NCBI GenBank assembly: GCA_040285825.1
Contig: JAUPSS010000009.1
Coordinates: 806,001 to 870,000 of the forward strand
Source: Eukaryota sp. TZLM1-RC
Lineage: Eukaryota; Metamonada: BaSk clade
Length of the DNA stretch: 64,000 nucleotides
Direction: 5' to 3'
The number at the start of each line of letters is the position of its first letter. Within the stretch, counting starts at the first letter, position 1. Below, in pieces: positions 11,148 to 22,479 of this stretch. The notes below the pieces were generated by a model. It was not told the DNA's origin and made no database searches. It saw only the letters and a program-made list of their open reading frames with translations. A program made the translations under genes and the position numbers.

Positions 11148-14100
11148 CTAAACATAATGATAGAAATTGTGAATGATCATCTCTTGCAGTAAAAGATCAA
11201 CTTTCTCCCAGTGAGCAAATCTTATGGGACAGTAAATCAATCTAGACTGGCCATATTTCTTTTCCACCAAGAAAGGAACTTTATCACCATTCACAGCAAG
11301 TACATTAACTTTGGCATCATTGACTTGAACCGCATACTGTCTACTGGATACATCACCTTTATGACGTCTAGGGAAGGCACGAGTAAGATAATGTGGGTTG
11401 CCAAGCTTATAAGTAGGCTGAGCTGATGTTACCCATTTGTACAGAAAATCAGCCTTCATCAAATACTGATCCAAATGCAAAACAAAATGAGAAGAAACAT
11501 CACCTCCAGTAAGCAAAATCTTGGTAGAATTAAAAACCAAAGTGTTGTTTAGATTTCGGAAATACTGATGTGGAAGGGATGAATCAACAAAATTCAAGAA
11601 AATCGTGTTATAGTCAACCACATACTCTGTAACGTAGTTGCTTATAATCAAATCAAATAAAGGAACTCCTCCCAAATGAAAAGGTAACCCTCCTAAAGCA
11701 TGTTGAACTGCAGTAATAGCAGGTTCAAGAGCATTTGGAAAAGTGCCATCGTTATCCACAACAAGATGAACGAGATGTTGACGACGTTCACGTACACAAT
11801 CATAACTTTCTAGTGATAAAAAGTTGGTAATAACCTGGGAAAGATATGACTGAAAGACATTGTCATTAGAATCAACAGGAACCAGTGTTGAGAGTGCTAA
11901 AACTGAATCTCCCCATTGGCTATTTGACTTGCACATTAAGCAAGGGTAACCATTCTGAGAGCGTTGATAGACAACCACATCTTCACCAGTTGGAACGAAT
12001 GGATGGTATACATGTTGGGAAAAAGTAGTATTTGGAGGTAAATTGTTATTAAACTTGCCTTGATCAAAGTTTTGAACACCGTTTGATCGAAAAGGCCACA
12101 ATGCATCAAAATCATTCAACCGAATAAAATTCTTACTGAACAGTTCTCTTGATTTAAGTCTCAATGAACCCCCCAATATAAATACTCGCTTGTTATTGAC
12201 CAAAAGACTTTGTAATGCATCAACTGAGTAATCTGCAAAGTCCATACCATTAAAAGCAATTATATAAGTATTATATTCTAAAGAAGTGATCGAAGCAACA
12301 GAGTTGGTTCTAATGAAATCATATTCGACACCAATATTGTTTAAAATAAAGTGTAGATTATCGAAATTGTAATCATCACTAATGAGTGACAAAAGCACCT
12401 GCTTTCTCTTCCAATGAGTATCTCTGGGTGAAATACTAAGAGAATTAAATAGTAATTGTTGGAAATAACCCCTATCATCGCCAGCATAACAACTAATATC
12501 AACATCAACAATTACAAAAACTCCTTTACCAATGGTTTTACTTGCGGCTATAGCATCGCCAAGACCATTACTACGGCGAATGGAGATTCTTGCATCAAGG
12601 TCATCAATACCAAGATGGTTAACCCAACATGAATCAGCAAATTTGAAAGCTGGAGCAAGATTCCTCACTAAGGGGTCACTTGAATCAGTAATTTTAGCAT
12701 CAATTACAGTTTGGGTTGGTGTTTCGTGGTAAATACTTCTTGTGGAAATTAAATTCCAGGACAGACCTTGTTGAATTAAAAACTTATATTCATCTTTTGA
12801 CCCATACCATACAACTCTCATTCCTGATGAAACCCAATGGCGAACAACTTGGAATTGATAGGGTTTAAGAGCAGAATTATGGTTGAGAATGATTACTGTT
12901 GAGTAAGGAGCGACATCAACCAGCTGGAACTGAACAGAATTTACCAAATCATAATTAAAACCGCCATTTTTTAACATTTCTTCAGTAGAATTAAACACTT
13001 CAAAAGAATTGAGTGTGGAAGCACGAATGACTAAAATCTCAGAAGGTACAAACTTGGCTTCATCATAAGTTAAAGCAAAACAATTCTTCACAATTTGGCT
13101 CAGAGTTTTCCTATCTGAAAAACTCAGTTTCTTTGTGATTTTAAATGATGAAAATGTAACAAAACCTTTTCCTAACTGTTTTGCACCCAAAGCTGGCCAA
13201 CCCTTGGTATTACGAAAAACAGTAGTGAATTTGGCATCAGTAACTTCAACTGAATACTTGGTAAGATCAACTTCATTAAATTCAATAATGTTTGGTAGTT
13301 TTCGGGCTAGAGGATGTTTTGGTTTGACATTGTTCAAAATTTGGGAGGATGATCTCCATTTAAAACTATCATTTTTAGCACGTATGAGAGCTGTCATATT
13401 TAAAAATTTCGACATGTCAAGTGATCCACCAAATAAAGACAACTTAATCCCTTTATCAACAGCATTGAACAAAGACTTCCAGGAATCTTCGTTGAACAGC
13501 TTCTCTTCTGCATAGACATACAGAACAACATGCTTGTATTCTTCAAGAGCTACTGAACTGAATGATGATGTATAAACGACATCATAGGAGCTATGAGTGT
13601 GGTAGTAATCATTGAACAGAGATTCAAATAAAAGAGATGAAGGTAACAATTCATTCACCATTGAAAATAACAATAAATTGTCTTTTCTTGGTTTTCTTGC
13701 TTCAGTTTGAGTGGTCCTGATAGCATTGGTCAATAATCGACCTAGAAAAGCAATAGAATCGTCATCAACATACCATTCAGCGCGAGGACTAAGACCAATG
13801 AATGATACCACTCCACGATGGAAGGACTGGGTGAGGACAACAGGAACACCGTATGCATCACGGAAACAAACCCTGCTGTTGGAGCTGACAGGAAGTGCAA
13901 AGGTTGGAAGTGATTCATTTCCAATGGAAGATCTTGGCGACATTGAATCGACGAGGGGGCAACCGTGGTCAAAAATGGTGAGAGTGTTGCCAGGGGTTCT
14001 CCATTGAGGATGTTGGAGCAGGACGACGTCAGAGAGGGTCGATGTAAATGATTCAGAGGTAGATCCACCAAAAAGAATAAGATTACCACCTTCAAGAGCA

Positions 14101-14348
14101 TAGGTTTTGAGGAAATTAGCATCTTTGGAATCGAGATCAGCAGAATCAAAGGCTACAATGACTTGATCGAACTTAGAGAGGTCAACATGGGAATAGTCAT
14201 CAGCTTCGATGACAACCACAGATTCTGGTAAAACTGACAAAAGATGGGATGAGTCATCAATTCCAGTAGTTAAGAGCAAGGTTTTGGCATCAACAGATCC
14301 CAACACCAAAAATAGCACTAGAAGCATTATGGTAGGGCGATCATTCAT
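11148..14348 (-). CDS. Large secreted protein with five GATase/ThuA-like repeats
   Basis: A single intact frame of about 1,066 aa. I prefer the ATG at 14348 over the one at 14438, because it places a classic signal peptide at the very start (LLVLFLVLGSVDA, residues 9-21). The mature part is five tandem repeats of roughly 200 aa. Each begins with a hydrophobic strand (such as TLLLTTG, NLLLFSMV, EILVIRA, QVLLSLI), has a central Gly-Gly/Gly-Gly-Ser strand (GGNLILFGGS, GIKLSLFGGS, GMRVVWYGS, NKRVFILGGS, STKILLTGG), and ends with a GKGFV/GRGVVSF-type strand. This organisation resembles the class I glutamine-amidotransferase-like (ThuA/DUF4350-type) fold. No catalytic Cys-His-Glu set is evident, so a binding or structural role is more likely. 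No transmembrane segment or GPI signal is obvious at the C-terminus. The function is unknown. It is the only intact gene in the spacer of the inverted duplication. Confidence 0.8.
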   Translation of the reverse strand: MNDRPTIMLLVLFLVLGSVDAKTLLLTTGIDDSSHLLSVLPESVVVIEADDYSHVDLSKFDQVIVAFDSADLDSKDANFLKTYALEGGNLILFGGSTSESFTSTLSDVVLLQHPQWRTPGNTLTIFDHGCPLVDSMSPRSSIGNESLPTFALPVSSNSRVCFRDAYGVPVVLTQSFHRGVVSFIGLSPRAEWYVDDDSIAFLGRLLTNAIRTTQTEARKPRKDNLLLFSMVNELLPSSLLFESLFNDYYHTHSSYDVVYTSSFSSVALEEYKHVVLYVYAEEKLFNEDSWKSLFNAVDKGIKLSLFGGSLDMSKFLNMTALIRAKNDSFKWRSSSQILNNVKPKHPLARKLPNIIEFNEVDLTKYSVEVTDAKFTTVFRNTKGWPALGAKQLGKGFVTFSSFKITKKLSFSDRKTLSQIVKNCFALTYDEAKFVPSEILVIRASTLNSFEVFNSTEEMLKNGGFNYDLVNSVQFQLVDVAPYSTVIILNHNSALKPYQFQVVRHWVSSGMRVVWYGSKDEYKFLIQQGLSWNLISTRSIYHETPTQTVIDAKITDSSDPLVRNLAPAFKFADSCWVNHLGIDDLDARISIRRSNGLGDAIAASKTIGKGVFVIVDVDISCYAGDDRGYFQQLLFNSLSISPRDTHWKRKQVLLSLISDDYNFDNLHFILNNIGVEYDFIRTNSVASITSLEYNTYIIAFNGMDFADYSVDALQSLLVNNKRVFILGGSLRLKSRELFSKNFIRLNDFDALWPFRSNGVQNFDQGKFNNNLPPNTTFSQHVYHPFVPTGEDVVVYQRSQNGYPCLMCKSNSQWGDSVLALSTLVPVDSNDNVFQSYLSQVITNFLSLESYDCVRERRQHLVHLVVDNDGTFPNALEPAITAVQHALGGLPFHLGGVPLFDLIISNYVTEYVVDYNTIFLNFVDSSLPHQYFRNLNNTLVFNSTKILLTGGDVSSHFVLHLDQYLMKADFLYKWVTSAQPTYKLGNPHYLTRAFPRRHKGDVSSRQYAVQVNDAKVNVLAVNGDKVPFLVEKKYGQSRLIYCPIRFAHWEKVDLLLQEMIIHNFYHYV

Positions 14349-14554
14349 TGAGTCGAGATGATGTGAAATTCTTGAGTCTTTTTTGATAGAATTGGATTGA
14401 CACAATAAATTATCAAAGATCAAAAAACCCCTTTTCACCGTTAGGTAATTTTATCAAGTTAGTAAAGAAATCAAGAATCATATGTTTGTTTCTATTTTTT
14501 CCCATGTTTTTCACACATTTTGGCATTTGAGAAATACTAGATCATTTATTATCA

Positions 14555-15240
14555 ATAGAAAAATGTATTTGTTCACCACAGCTCACATTGCGTTATGCTC
14601 TGAATTGTTCGAAATTGATAACTTATTGTTCTTCATTAAATTTGTTGGAGACACGGTTTCTAATATGGCACGAACTGCGAGAATCTCGTGTATTAAATGA
14701 GCCTCTGGTAAAGGAACCGTTGTCATTCAATAATTTCGGTTCCAATGACACAACTGATGTATACTGTGATTGGATTGAGAACGCTGAAGCTGTTGTTGAC
14801 TTTGTCTCCTGTAATATTGCAATGGCGCTTTGGTTCAAAGAAGCATAACTAATCCTGTAAATGCTCTTGAATTTAAAGCTAAGAAAAACATAGGAAATAT
14901 GAGAAAGATATCGAAGAAGCTAATACTGATAGAAATAGAACACTTGCTTTTATTGCTTTCCCATTTGCTACAACCGGAAGACTTTCACTAGAAGCAGGAA
15001 CTGTTTTGAATGATTTCCACAAAATGGTTCAAGAAAAAACAATTAAAGGATTTGATATCTTTTCATGGCGTTCTTGGATTCTATTTGCCATTACATTTAG
15101 ATTGCCTCGTTTTTTCAATCGAATTAGAGAAGCCTAAACTAGACTGCAAGCAGATCAATATTTTGTAGAGGAAATTTTGGTTCCATGAATTTCGTCCGAT
15201 TAATTGTGAGTTGATTTTGTCAAGTGTGTAGATTTAATAA
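14555..15240 (+). mobile_element. Non-LTR retroelement 3' tail (family 1), right arm
   Basis: Plus-strand fragments include RYALNCSKL (zinc knuckle), ARISCIK, EPLVKEPLSFNNFGS, DVYCDWIENAEAVVDFVS, the KKNIGNMRKISK region and FSWRSWILFAI, then the 3' UTR. Several frameshifts are present. The part after about 14835 is the inverse partner of 5040-5425. Confidence 0.8.
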
Positions 15241-15488
15241 AAGTTCATTAATAGAAATACTAGATGGCGAACAACCATTCATTTTCCACCAAATCAATTG
15301 TTTTCAACAACAAACGAAATAGTATTTAGACAAATAAAGCTCTATATCTTCAAGCCCTGCCTCCTTAACATCAGAACAGCTTATGACTGGAAACTCTGAC
15401 AACCCAAGATGATAATTGTAAAACCAGCTAAACATGGTTTGCTGTGTTATATCATTTATTTACAATTCTAGTTAAAAACCACAACGAA

Positions 15489-16519
15489 CTATACCTCCTT
15501 GATGAGCAAGCCATATGGACGTACATCAACATCATCTTTAGACACCCAATATTCACCCACATTGGTTTTCTTTTTGGAAATAATGATCAGTCTGTCAGAA
15601 GCTGGGTTGACTCTATTTTGCAATACAACCTTAAAGCGTCGACCATCAGCTTCATAAGTTGGTGCGTACAGTGCTGCAACTTCAACGTCGGGAGTTGTGT
15701 AAACACCTGGAATGAGCAACAAAATGATGAGGGCATACCATGACCAAAGAGAAATCTTCTCCCCTTTGAGAGATTAAAACCATCATTTGCGATGCTGTTA
15801 GCACTGTTTTGTGCGGTACCATGGTACGAAACTGGCCATTCATTGGCGTTGGACTTTGTTCGTAGTCCTTGGGTACCCAGCCATTCGTTACCATCATTGA
15901 ACTTGTCTTTCACTTTCAATGCAATTCTGTTCCATCCATATGGGCGATAGTATCTGTGTTTTCCACGATAGAAAACAGTTCCATCGTCTCTTAAGTTTGT
16001 AAAGTCAAAGCTAAAGGCAGAGTCCACAATGTTCATATCAAAACCATATGGTCTTACTTCAGCATTGCCACCACGGAGACGTAGAACTAGGTGAATTGTT
16101 GAATTATTCTGTACACCACAAGATGATAGAAGTTGGTCCTCTTGGAGCTGCCTTCCAGCAAAAATCAGCCGTTGTTGATCTGGGGGGATACCTTCCCGTT
16201 CTTGAATTTTGTACTTAAGTGATTCAACGGTGTCTAGTTCTTGCAAATCAATTGGAATGATTTTTCCTGTCAAAGTTTTAACTTTCAGACCATCGGGTTC
16301 GGAGATCCGGGACGAATGCCTGTTGCTAGAGGCAGGAGGCCCACGTCCTACGGCATCCGTGATGAGATCAGGGCTACGATCTCCTACTGCGCCACACTGA
16401 AGAGAAAGATGGTGTAAGTCAAAGAACGTGATCGGAGCCACTACATCAGGATCTGAAGATGTACTAAGCGCTTGACCGAAGACTGTCTCTAAAGCACCTT
16501 TGATGACGTTAGTACTCAT
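15489..16519 (-). CDS. Ubiquitin-like domain fused to ADP-ribosyltransferase-like domain, right copy
   Basis: Minus-strand twin of the gene at 3729-4759, also 332 aa, in two exons split by a 32-nt intron at 15707-15738. I see four amino-acid differences: K177R, H237Q, T242S and K309N. The ubiquitin-like part, the LRLRGG tail and the ART-like H233 and Y263 are unchanged. Ubiquitin K48 and K63 positions are again Arg and Asn. Both copies keep an open frame after duplication, which argues that the protein is under selection or the duplication is recent. A retroelement has inserted about 70 bases upstream of the start codon, which may have changed its promoter. Confidence 0.85.
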
Positions 16520-16581
16520 TCTTGAATGTTAAAGATACAATAAAGTATTGTCGATTGATCACAAATTGTTTTTGATTATAT

Positions 16582-18558
16582 TTTGGTCATTGGTTATGAG
16601 TTAATTTAATTCAGTGTTTGCAATATATGCCAGAATTAATACCATATTTTCAATCAACATATTGCACATATTCTAATTTACATTTTGGTAACAACATTTT
16701 GATTTCATCAAGTGGCGTAAAGCAAGGAGATCCGTTAGGACCTCTTTTGTTTTGTTTGGCCATTCATCCTATTCTACTGCAAATTCAAGAGATGTTTCCT
16801 TCACTAAAAATGATTGCATATATGGATGATGTTGTGCTTATTGGTGAATTAAATATTGTGAAAAAAGCAACTGTATGTTTTAAAGAATTATTTACCAAAA
16901 TTGGTCTCCGACTTAATTTACTTAAATGTGTTTTGTTATCGAATTCTCCAGTTTCCACAATAATTGATGATATTGAAATTCAAGCCAAATTATATTCAAT
17001 TGATGCTATTCGTCATTTGGGTTCGTTTTTAGGAAATAATGATGAAATTACCAAAAAATTGTTTGAAAAGTTGAACTCAATTTCTGACAAAATTGACCGA
17101 ATGATGAATTTAGATATAAAAAACACATCAAATTTACCATTGTAAGACTGTGTTTTAGTTCCAATTTTAATCATATATTTCGATCTACAAATCCTCTCGT
17201 CACTAGACCTTTGGCTCAAAAGTTTAATGAGTTACGTGCAAAAGTTCTGTCTCAATTACTGGGATGAAAAATGTTTCAAATTCCAGATCATGCTTACCTT
17301 AGTCCACAATATGGTGGTTTAGGGTGGACGAAGGCTTCTATTCTTACCTCGTGTGCTTTTGTTGGTGGATGCAGAAATGCAATCTTTGAGTTCTCCGAAA
17401 GATTTGCAGATTGGGAAGATTTATTGATGACAACGCAAAGTTCCACTGTTTTTGCATTAAATGAAGAAATTTCAAGAATTGATGTAGAAAAATGGGGTCG
17501 ATGTTTTCCCCAATCATTCAATGGCAATATTCCAGAAAAAAATGTTTTAAATTTGAAGTATACTCTTCGAACATTACAGAAAAGATTGACTGGAATGTAT
17601 GAAAAAGATCTTTATAATAATATTTGCAGCTCGGCTGTTTTAAATCAAGATCTTCACTCATTGTTATTGGAAAAGGGTGTTTGTGAAAACAAGGTGTCAG
17701 ATTCTTCACTTTTTGTAACCATTGTACCACGAAGATTTGGATTGTGTGCTACTAATGAAGCATTTGTAACAAAAATGAGATTATATTTGAACATCCCCAT
17801 TAACCAATTATTATCAAAAGAAAAATGTATTTGTTCGAATTCACCTCAACTCACTTTGCGCCATGCTCTAAATTGCTCTAAATTGATAACTTATCGTTCT
17901 TCATTACATGATGCTGTTAGAGACACTGTTTTCAATATGGCACAAACTGCAAGGATATCGTGTATCAAAGAGCCCCTGCTGAAAGAAACACTTTCTCTGA
18001 ATAATTTTGGTTCTGATGATAGAGGTGATGTATACTGTGATTGGATTGATAATTCTGAAGCTATTGTTGACTTTGTCTCATGTAATGTTGCAAACGATAC
18101 TTTGGTTCACAGAAGAAAACTTAATCCTGTGGCTGCTCTGGATTTTAAAGCAAAAGAAAAACATAGAAAATATGATAAAGAAATTGAAGATGCAAATATC
18201 GATAGAAATACACAGCTGGTTTTTATTGCTTTCCCATTTTCGATAAATGGAAGATTATCAGTTGAAGCAGAAACTTTTTTGGATGACTTCCAAAAAATGG
18301 TGAAAGAAAAAACAATGAAAAGATTTGATATTTTTTTATGGCGTTCACGGATTCAATTTGCCATTATTAATAGATTACCGCGGTTTTTCAATCGAATTAG
18401 AGAAGCTTTAGCTAGACAGCAAGCAAATCAAGATTTTGTAGAGGAAATCTTGGTTTAATGATAGTCGTCCCATTAGTTATGATTTAATTTAATCAAGTGT
18501 GCAAATTCAATAAATTAAATTCAGTGTGCAAATTCAATAAATACAATAATTTGGTCAT
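16582..18558 (+). repeat. 9-bp target-site duplication around a retroelement
   Basis: TTTGGTCAT occurs at 16582-16590 and again at 18550-18558, bracketing the family-1 element. The left arm of the inverted duplication has the empty site with a single copy (complement near 3661-3670), which confirms the junctions. Confidence 0.8.
16591..18549 (+). mobile_element. Non-LTR retroelement, longest family-1 copy (reverse transcriptase plus nuclease-like domain)
   Basis: Bounded by 9-bp target duplications. The first frame (16618-17145) has the fingers/palm part of a reverse transcriptase: SSSGVKQGDPLGPLLF, then AYMDDVVLIG (YMDD active site). The second frame (17271-18458) has a thumb-type LSPQYGGLG motif, a C-x-C-x9-H-x3-C zinc knuckle near 17826, and a C-terminal domain with DVYCDWI, IVDFVS, AKEKHRKYDKEIE and LVFIAFPFS. 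That domain resembles the restriction-like endonuclease of R2/NeSL-type elements; this assignment is inference. The N-terminal part of the reverse transcriptase is missing, and at least two frame changes lie between 17145 and 17271, so the copy is dead. The 3' end is AATAAATACAATAA, not a long poly-A. The first 35 bases resemble the element's own 3' UTR. Confidence 0.85.
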
Positions 18559-18589
18559 CAAATGAATATGAAAAATTGTGAGACCATTC

Positions 18590-18940
18590 TTACATTTAAT
18601 TTCAATTGGTACATGAACTTCCGCATTTGCGCCTGGTCTCCAAATACATCCTAAGTAGGCCACTGCAGCAGAATCATCCTCGACATTGACCAGGCTTTTG
18701 TCACCCATGACCTTCTCTTTGCTAACCTATCATTCATTCACTATTTGAATTTTTTATGCGGTGTGATCAATTTTTACCCGGACAAAGTAATCAATCTGAT
18801 AAAAATAAATCACAAACACTTGAATGGAGACAGGTCGAATGTTAGGCGCTAAGTACAGCTCATTGAATTAACTCACAACGAGTTTCAATTTGTTGAACTG
18901 TTGTGTGAGCTACTTTTGATCCACATAGATGCTCAAAATA
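18590..18940. other. Segment present only in the right arm
   Basis: About 350 bases replace a stretch of some 25 bases in the left arm. The minus strand has a short open frame from 18708 (MGDKSLVNVEDDSAAVAYLG), but no homology is recognised. It is either an insertion here or a deletion in the left arm. Confidence 0.5.
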
Positions 18941-20378
18941 AATGCTCAATTTTCAAAACTAATGTTAGTGCCAGAGCGGTCGAAAAATTGGAAAAGGGTT
19001 GTAATCCTTTTTACTTGAAACGAACGTATATACATACAATAAATCAACTAACCAATTTCAATCCAAATTGAATCCAATTGTTTGGTACTTTGAGATCAAA
19101 CAGATTATGATAAACAAAACTACGGGTCTGAATAACTGAATTGGCCATTTGTTGCTAGACCCAAATTGGAACCAATAAATTATTGCAATTATGTAGGTCC
19201 CACAGTAAAACTTATCTTGATAATAAAAAAAATAAACGAAACTAAAAAACAATGATGAACAGTAGACCATTTTGATTTTCTGATCAAACAATTCATCTTC
19301 TTCATTTCATGACATGAACAAACAGTACTAAATACTGTCATATCCCATAACACTTTGTTACATTTTGAAACGACGAAATATTTAGAAATATTCGATCACC
19401 CACTCTAACCACTTGAAAACGTTACTGAACTTGTCTTCAACAATATACTGTGATATAGAGAACTGAGCATTACTTCGAAGTTAGCTGTCCTCCTCATGTT
19501 ATTTGGGGTGCTTAGCAACAAGATGGTTTTATAGGTTTGTCCAAACAGCTCCCTTTTGTTGATGAACAATCATGTTGCATCTACACTTATAAGCAGTGCA
19601 TTTACTAGAAAAATAGATTCTAGTTGTTCATCAAAGAAAGATAACCAAAGCTCATTCCGATCACCGGTTAGAATTATATGGAAATCAATGAGGCAAAGAC
19701 TTTTTAATAGTGTTTTATTCAACATAAATTAATTGTCAATTGTCTCGACCACTCAAATCAATTATTCAGACCCCTGAACAAAACTAACTCATCTGGTAAT
19801 TGGAAGCTCTTTTTATAAGTGAATTATCAACGTTACACCAGCTGGGTTCTTTTCTCCATGTGAAATCCTGCCCATTTTATTTATATTTTTTTATTTTAGT
19901 TCCCCCTACAATATATTTATTCAAACTTCAAGATTGGAAAATTGAAAAATTCGCAATTTGCATGTATAGAAGAACTTATGCCTATCTATTGGAAAAACAT
20001 AGATAAACAATTCAAAAACGAGGTTCATACAAAATGAGTGTGAATTATACAAAGAGAAAAGAACAAGAATCACTGATGATGTGGCATCACGTAATACTGA
20101 TTTAATAATCTAATCTACTAAATGGCTATGAGGCAACATTGTTTCCATATTCGGTTTGCCAATCCATGTTTTATATACACTATATAACAATCATGATCAG
20201 TGAACACAAACCTGAAACATTTTGAGGACATTTTTTGATTGGCTCTCATCTATCGTCTATTAATTTGTTCTATTACAAGAAAAACAGAAACAACTATTAT
20301 TTTTGAAATCACAAGATGTCACTGAACTGATGATTATACTTAATGATCATCCAGATATAATGTCCAGTTCTTCTGCTC
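18941..20378. other. Intergenic part of the right arm
   Basis: AT-rich, no gene seen. About 18940-19320 and 19840-20378 match the left arm in inverse orientation. About 19320-19840 has no clear partner. It contains the 5' flanks of the divergent ubiquitin-ART and ependymin-like copies. Confidence 0.6.
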
Positions 20379-22162
20379 ATGTCCTCAGCCTATTTTCCCA
20401 ACTATGAAAGGAAACAGTCCAGTTGCTGCTTGAAATGTTTCTTGTGTGGATCCATTCTTGCATCGATATTGCTGTTATGTTTCGTTGTTTTCATGGTCTA
20501 TACTCAAACTCCAATAATGGCTTCGAGTGTTGGCATCCAAGAAGAAGCCAAATGGAAGCATCAATGCCACCCCAGCAAAAACGACAGTCTACATAAACTG
20601 TCCAAAAGCGACTTTTTCTGGCCTAATATGAGAAAGGACCTCATAAACCACATCAAAAGATGCCCAACTTGTCAAAAAACGGCACCAGTTAAAAGAACAA
20701 AAAGTTGGACTGGGCTTGTTGAAATGAATCGATTGAGTGTGGTCAATACTCAAACCAGATGGTTCAATTTGAGTACGATGTATCATTTGGTGATAAAACC
20801 GTTACAGCAACTGTGGCCTTTGACAGTGAAAAGAGAACTTACTATCGAACTGTGAACAATGTAAAGCTCTGGTACAGTGAAGAGGAAAATGCTCTCCTGA
20901 AGGGTGATAGTTCAGTCTCAGACTATTGTCTTCGCCTTGAAACGTCTTTTCTCTTTCTTATAGTAATCATAGAAAGATCAAGGCTGATGATCCACTCTTG
21001 GATTTCAATAGGCAGTGTCGAGACATCGCAAGCCCACCTCACCAGCAAGCTAGCGTTCGTTATGAGCATCGTTTTGGTGATGGTGATTCTGTTCAACTGA
21101 TGCTTATTGCGTTCGATCATGCTAATGGTCACTACTTTCTCAAGGCAACACATCAAAGTAATTTCTTTACAATCTGGTTTGACCCAGAAGACCTTTATGA
21201 AGTGTACCAGGATAATTTTGGTCCTTGTCACAAGCACGCTCTTGATCCAAATGAGGATGAATTTATTTCAATGTACACTACGTTCGATTTAATGATTCCT
21301 CCTTCCAACACTGTGCCAGCTGGTGTAACAAACTACAACGATATGAATTGCTTTCTTTACAAGGACAGTGGAATGATTGGTCTAGAGTCTAGAGTCCTTA
21401 GCTTTGAATCTGAATGGTATGTTTGTAATCAGTTTGTCCATGAGTGGCGTGTGCTAATAGACGATGGAAGTTGGGAGTCTCGTACCTACACTGATCACAA
21501 GTATGTTGATCTTTGTCTCTAATTCCAGACAGCTAGCCACCAATGACCCCATCTTTGATTTTGACAAAAGCTGTACTCATCTCGTCGAAGCAATACATCC
21601 CATAGCGATTCAAGATTTCGAGTATGTGACCAAGGACATCAAGGGAGTGCAGGCATATAATCTTGAAGATGACCTGTTTTATTATGAAACTGGTGGATCT
21701 AAAGTATGGTATGAGGGTTTCTTTGATGTTGCGTTTCTACAAGATGAATCGATGCGTGACCATGAATGTGTGCAAGTCACTGATGATAAGCTTTTAAACA
21801 CCATGAAGCTCAAACTAGCCCCCTCTGATCCCAGATATGATGATATTGTCACCGTCAAAGTAGTCAATGATCAAAAATGGACTATGGTTGAAGTAGGTGA
21901 CCAAGGATTTGCTTATGATGTTCAATGGTGTTTGGCGGATCAATTCAATCATGAGCTCTTTGTTAATTGGGAAAAAGACCCTGCTGATACGATTCGTTTC
22001 TCAAACCATCAGTATGTTTTGCATGGTTCCTTGCGTTACCCCAGGTCAATAACCAGAGATAATGATGTGTTCAACCACAAGAAAGCTTGTCGTTTAATGG
22101 TGGATCAAGACACATTATCTGAGCAAGTTCTTTTAGAGAAAATGCGGTTAGTTGGAGGTTGA
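20379..22162 (+). pseudogene. Ependymin-like gene, right copy with domain 1 truncated
   Basis: Same order as the left copy: membrane segment, HHCC zinc motif (20559-20708), then ependymin domains. Domain 1 is cut at 20957, just after LETSFLF. About 235 bases are lost, including the second half of the domain and the donor of the first intron, so the frame no longer runs into domain 2. Domains 2 (about 20985-21500) and 3 (21529-22162) are intact and joined by the 28-nt intron at 21501-21528. Domain 3 ends in a longer tail (SEQVLLEKMRLVGG) than the left copy. It could still make a two-domain protein from an alternative start, but as a three-domain gene it is broken. Confidence 0.7.
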
Positions 22163-22290
22163 TCATTTGTAAGTGTAATACATTCAAGATTATATGCCAT
22201 CCTTTTCAATCTTTTGTTGGTAAATTATTGTAATATCAACAATGAAACTGTATTTTGTTCCTTATTTGGAAAAGAACAATGCTTTTATCC

Positions 22291-22479
22291 ATTGAACAGG
22301 TCAAACATTGGAAGTTTCAACTTTCTACCACTATGTTTGGCTAAATTAATTTTAGGACACTTAAGCGGATTCTTGAAAGCTACAAAACTAACAAACTTGT
22401 TGCATTTAACATTTATTAATTAATTTCAGTGTAGGTATCTCACTTGTGAGTACCTTAAATATATATAGAATAACATTAA
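22291..22479. other. Boundary zone beyond the right arm
   Basis: Sequence past the last position matched by the left edge of the window. The true outer end of the duplication cannot be placed, because the left arm is cut by the window. No gene is seen. Confidence 0.4.

Larger units (their letters stand above)
14835..22290. repeat. Right arm of the inverted duplication
   Basis: Inverse counterpart of 1-5425. It is longer than the left arm because it holds a 1.96-kb retroelement (16591-18549), a segment at about 18590-18940 replacing a short left-arm stretch, and private sequence at about 19320-19840. It lacks about 235 bases of ependymin domain 1 at 20957. Homology is still present where the left arm leaves the window. 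Confidence 0.9.

Noticed and set aside
18493-18708. 71-aa minus-strand frame in the right-arm-specific segment
   Set aside because: It runs into the retroelement tail and target duplication at its end, so it cannot be an established gene as read.
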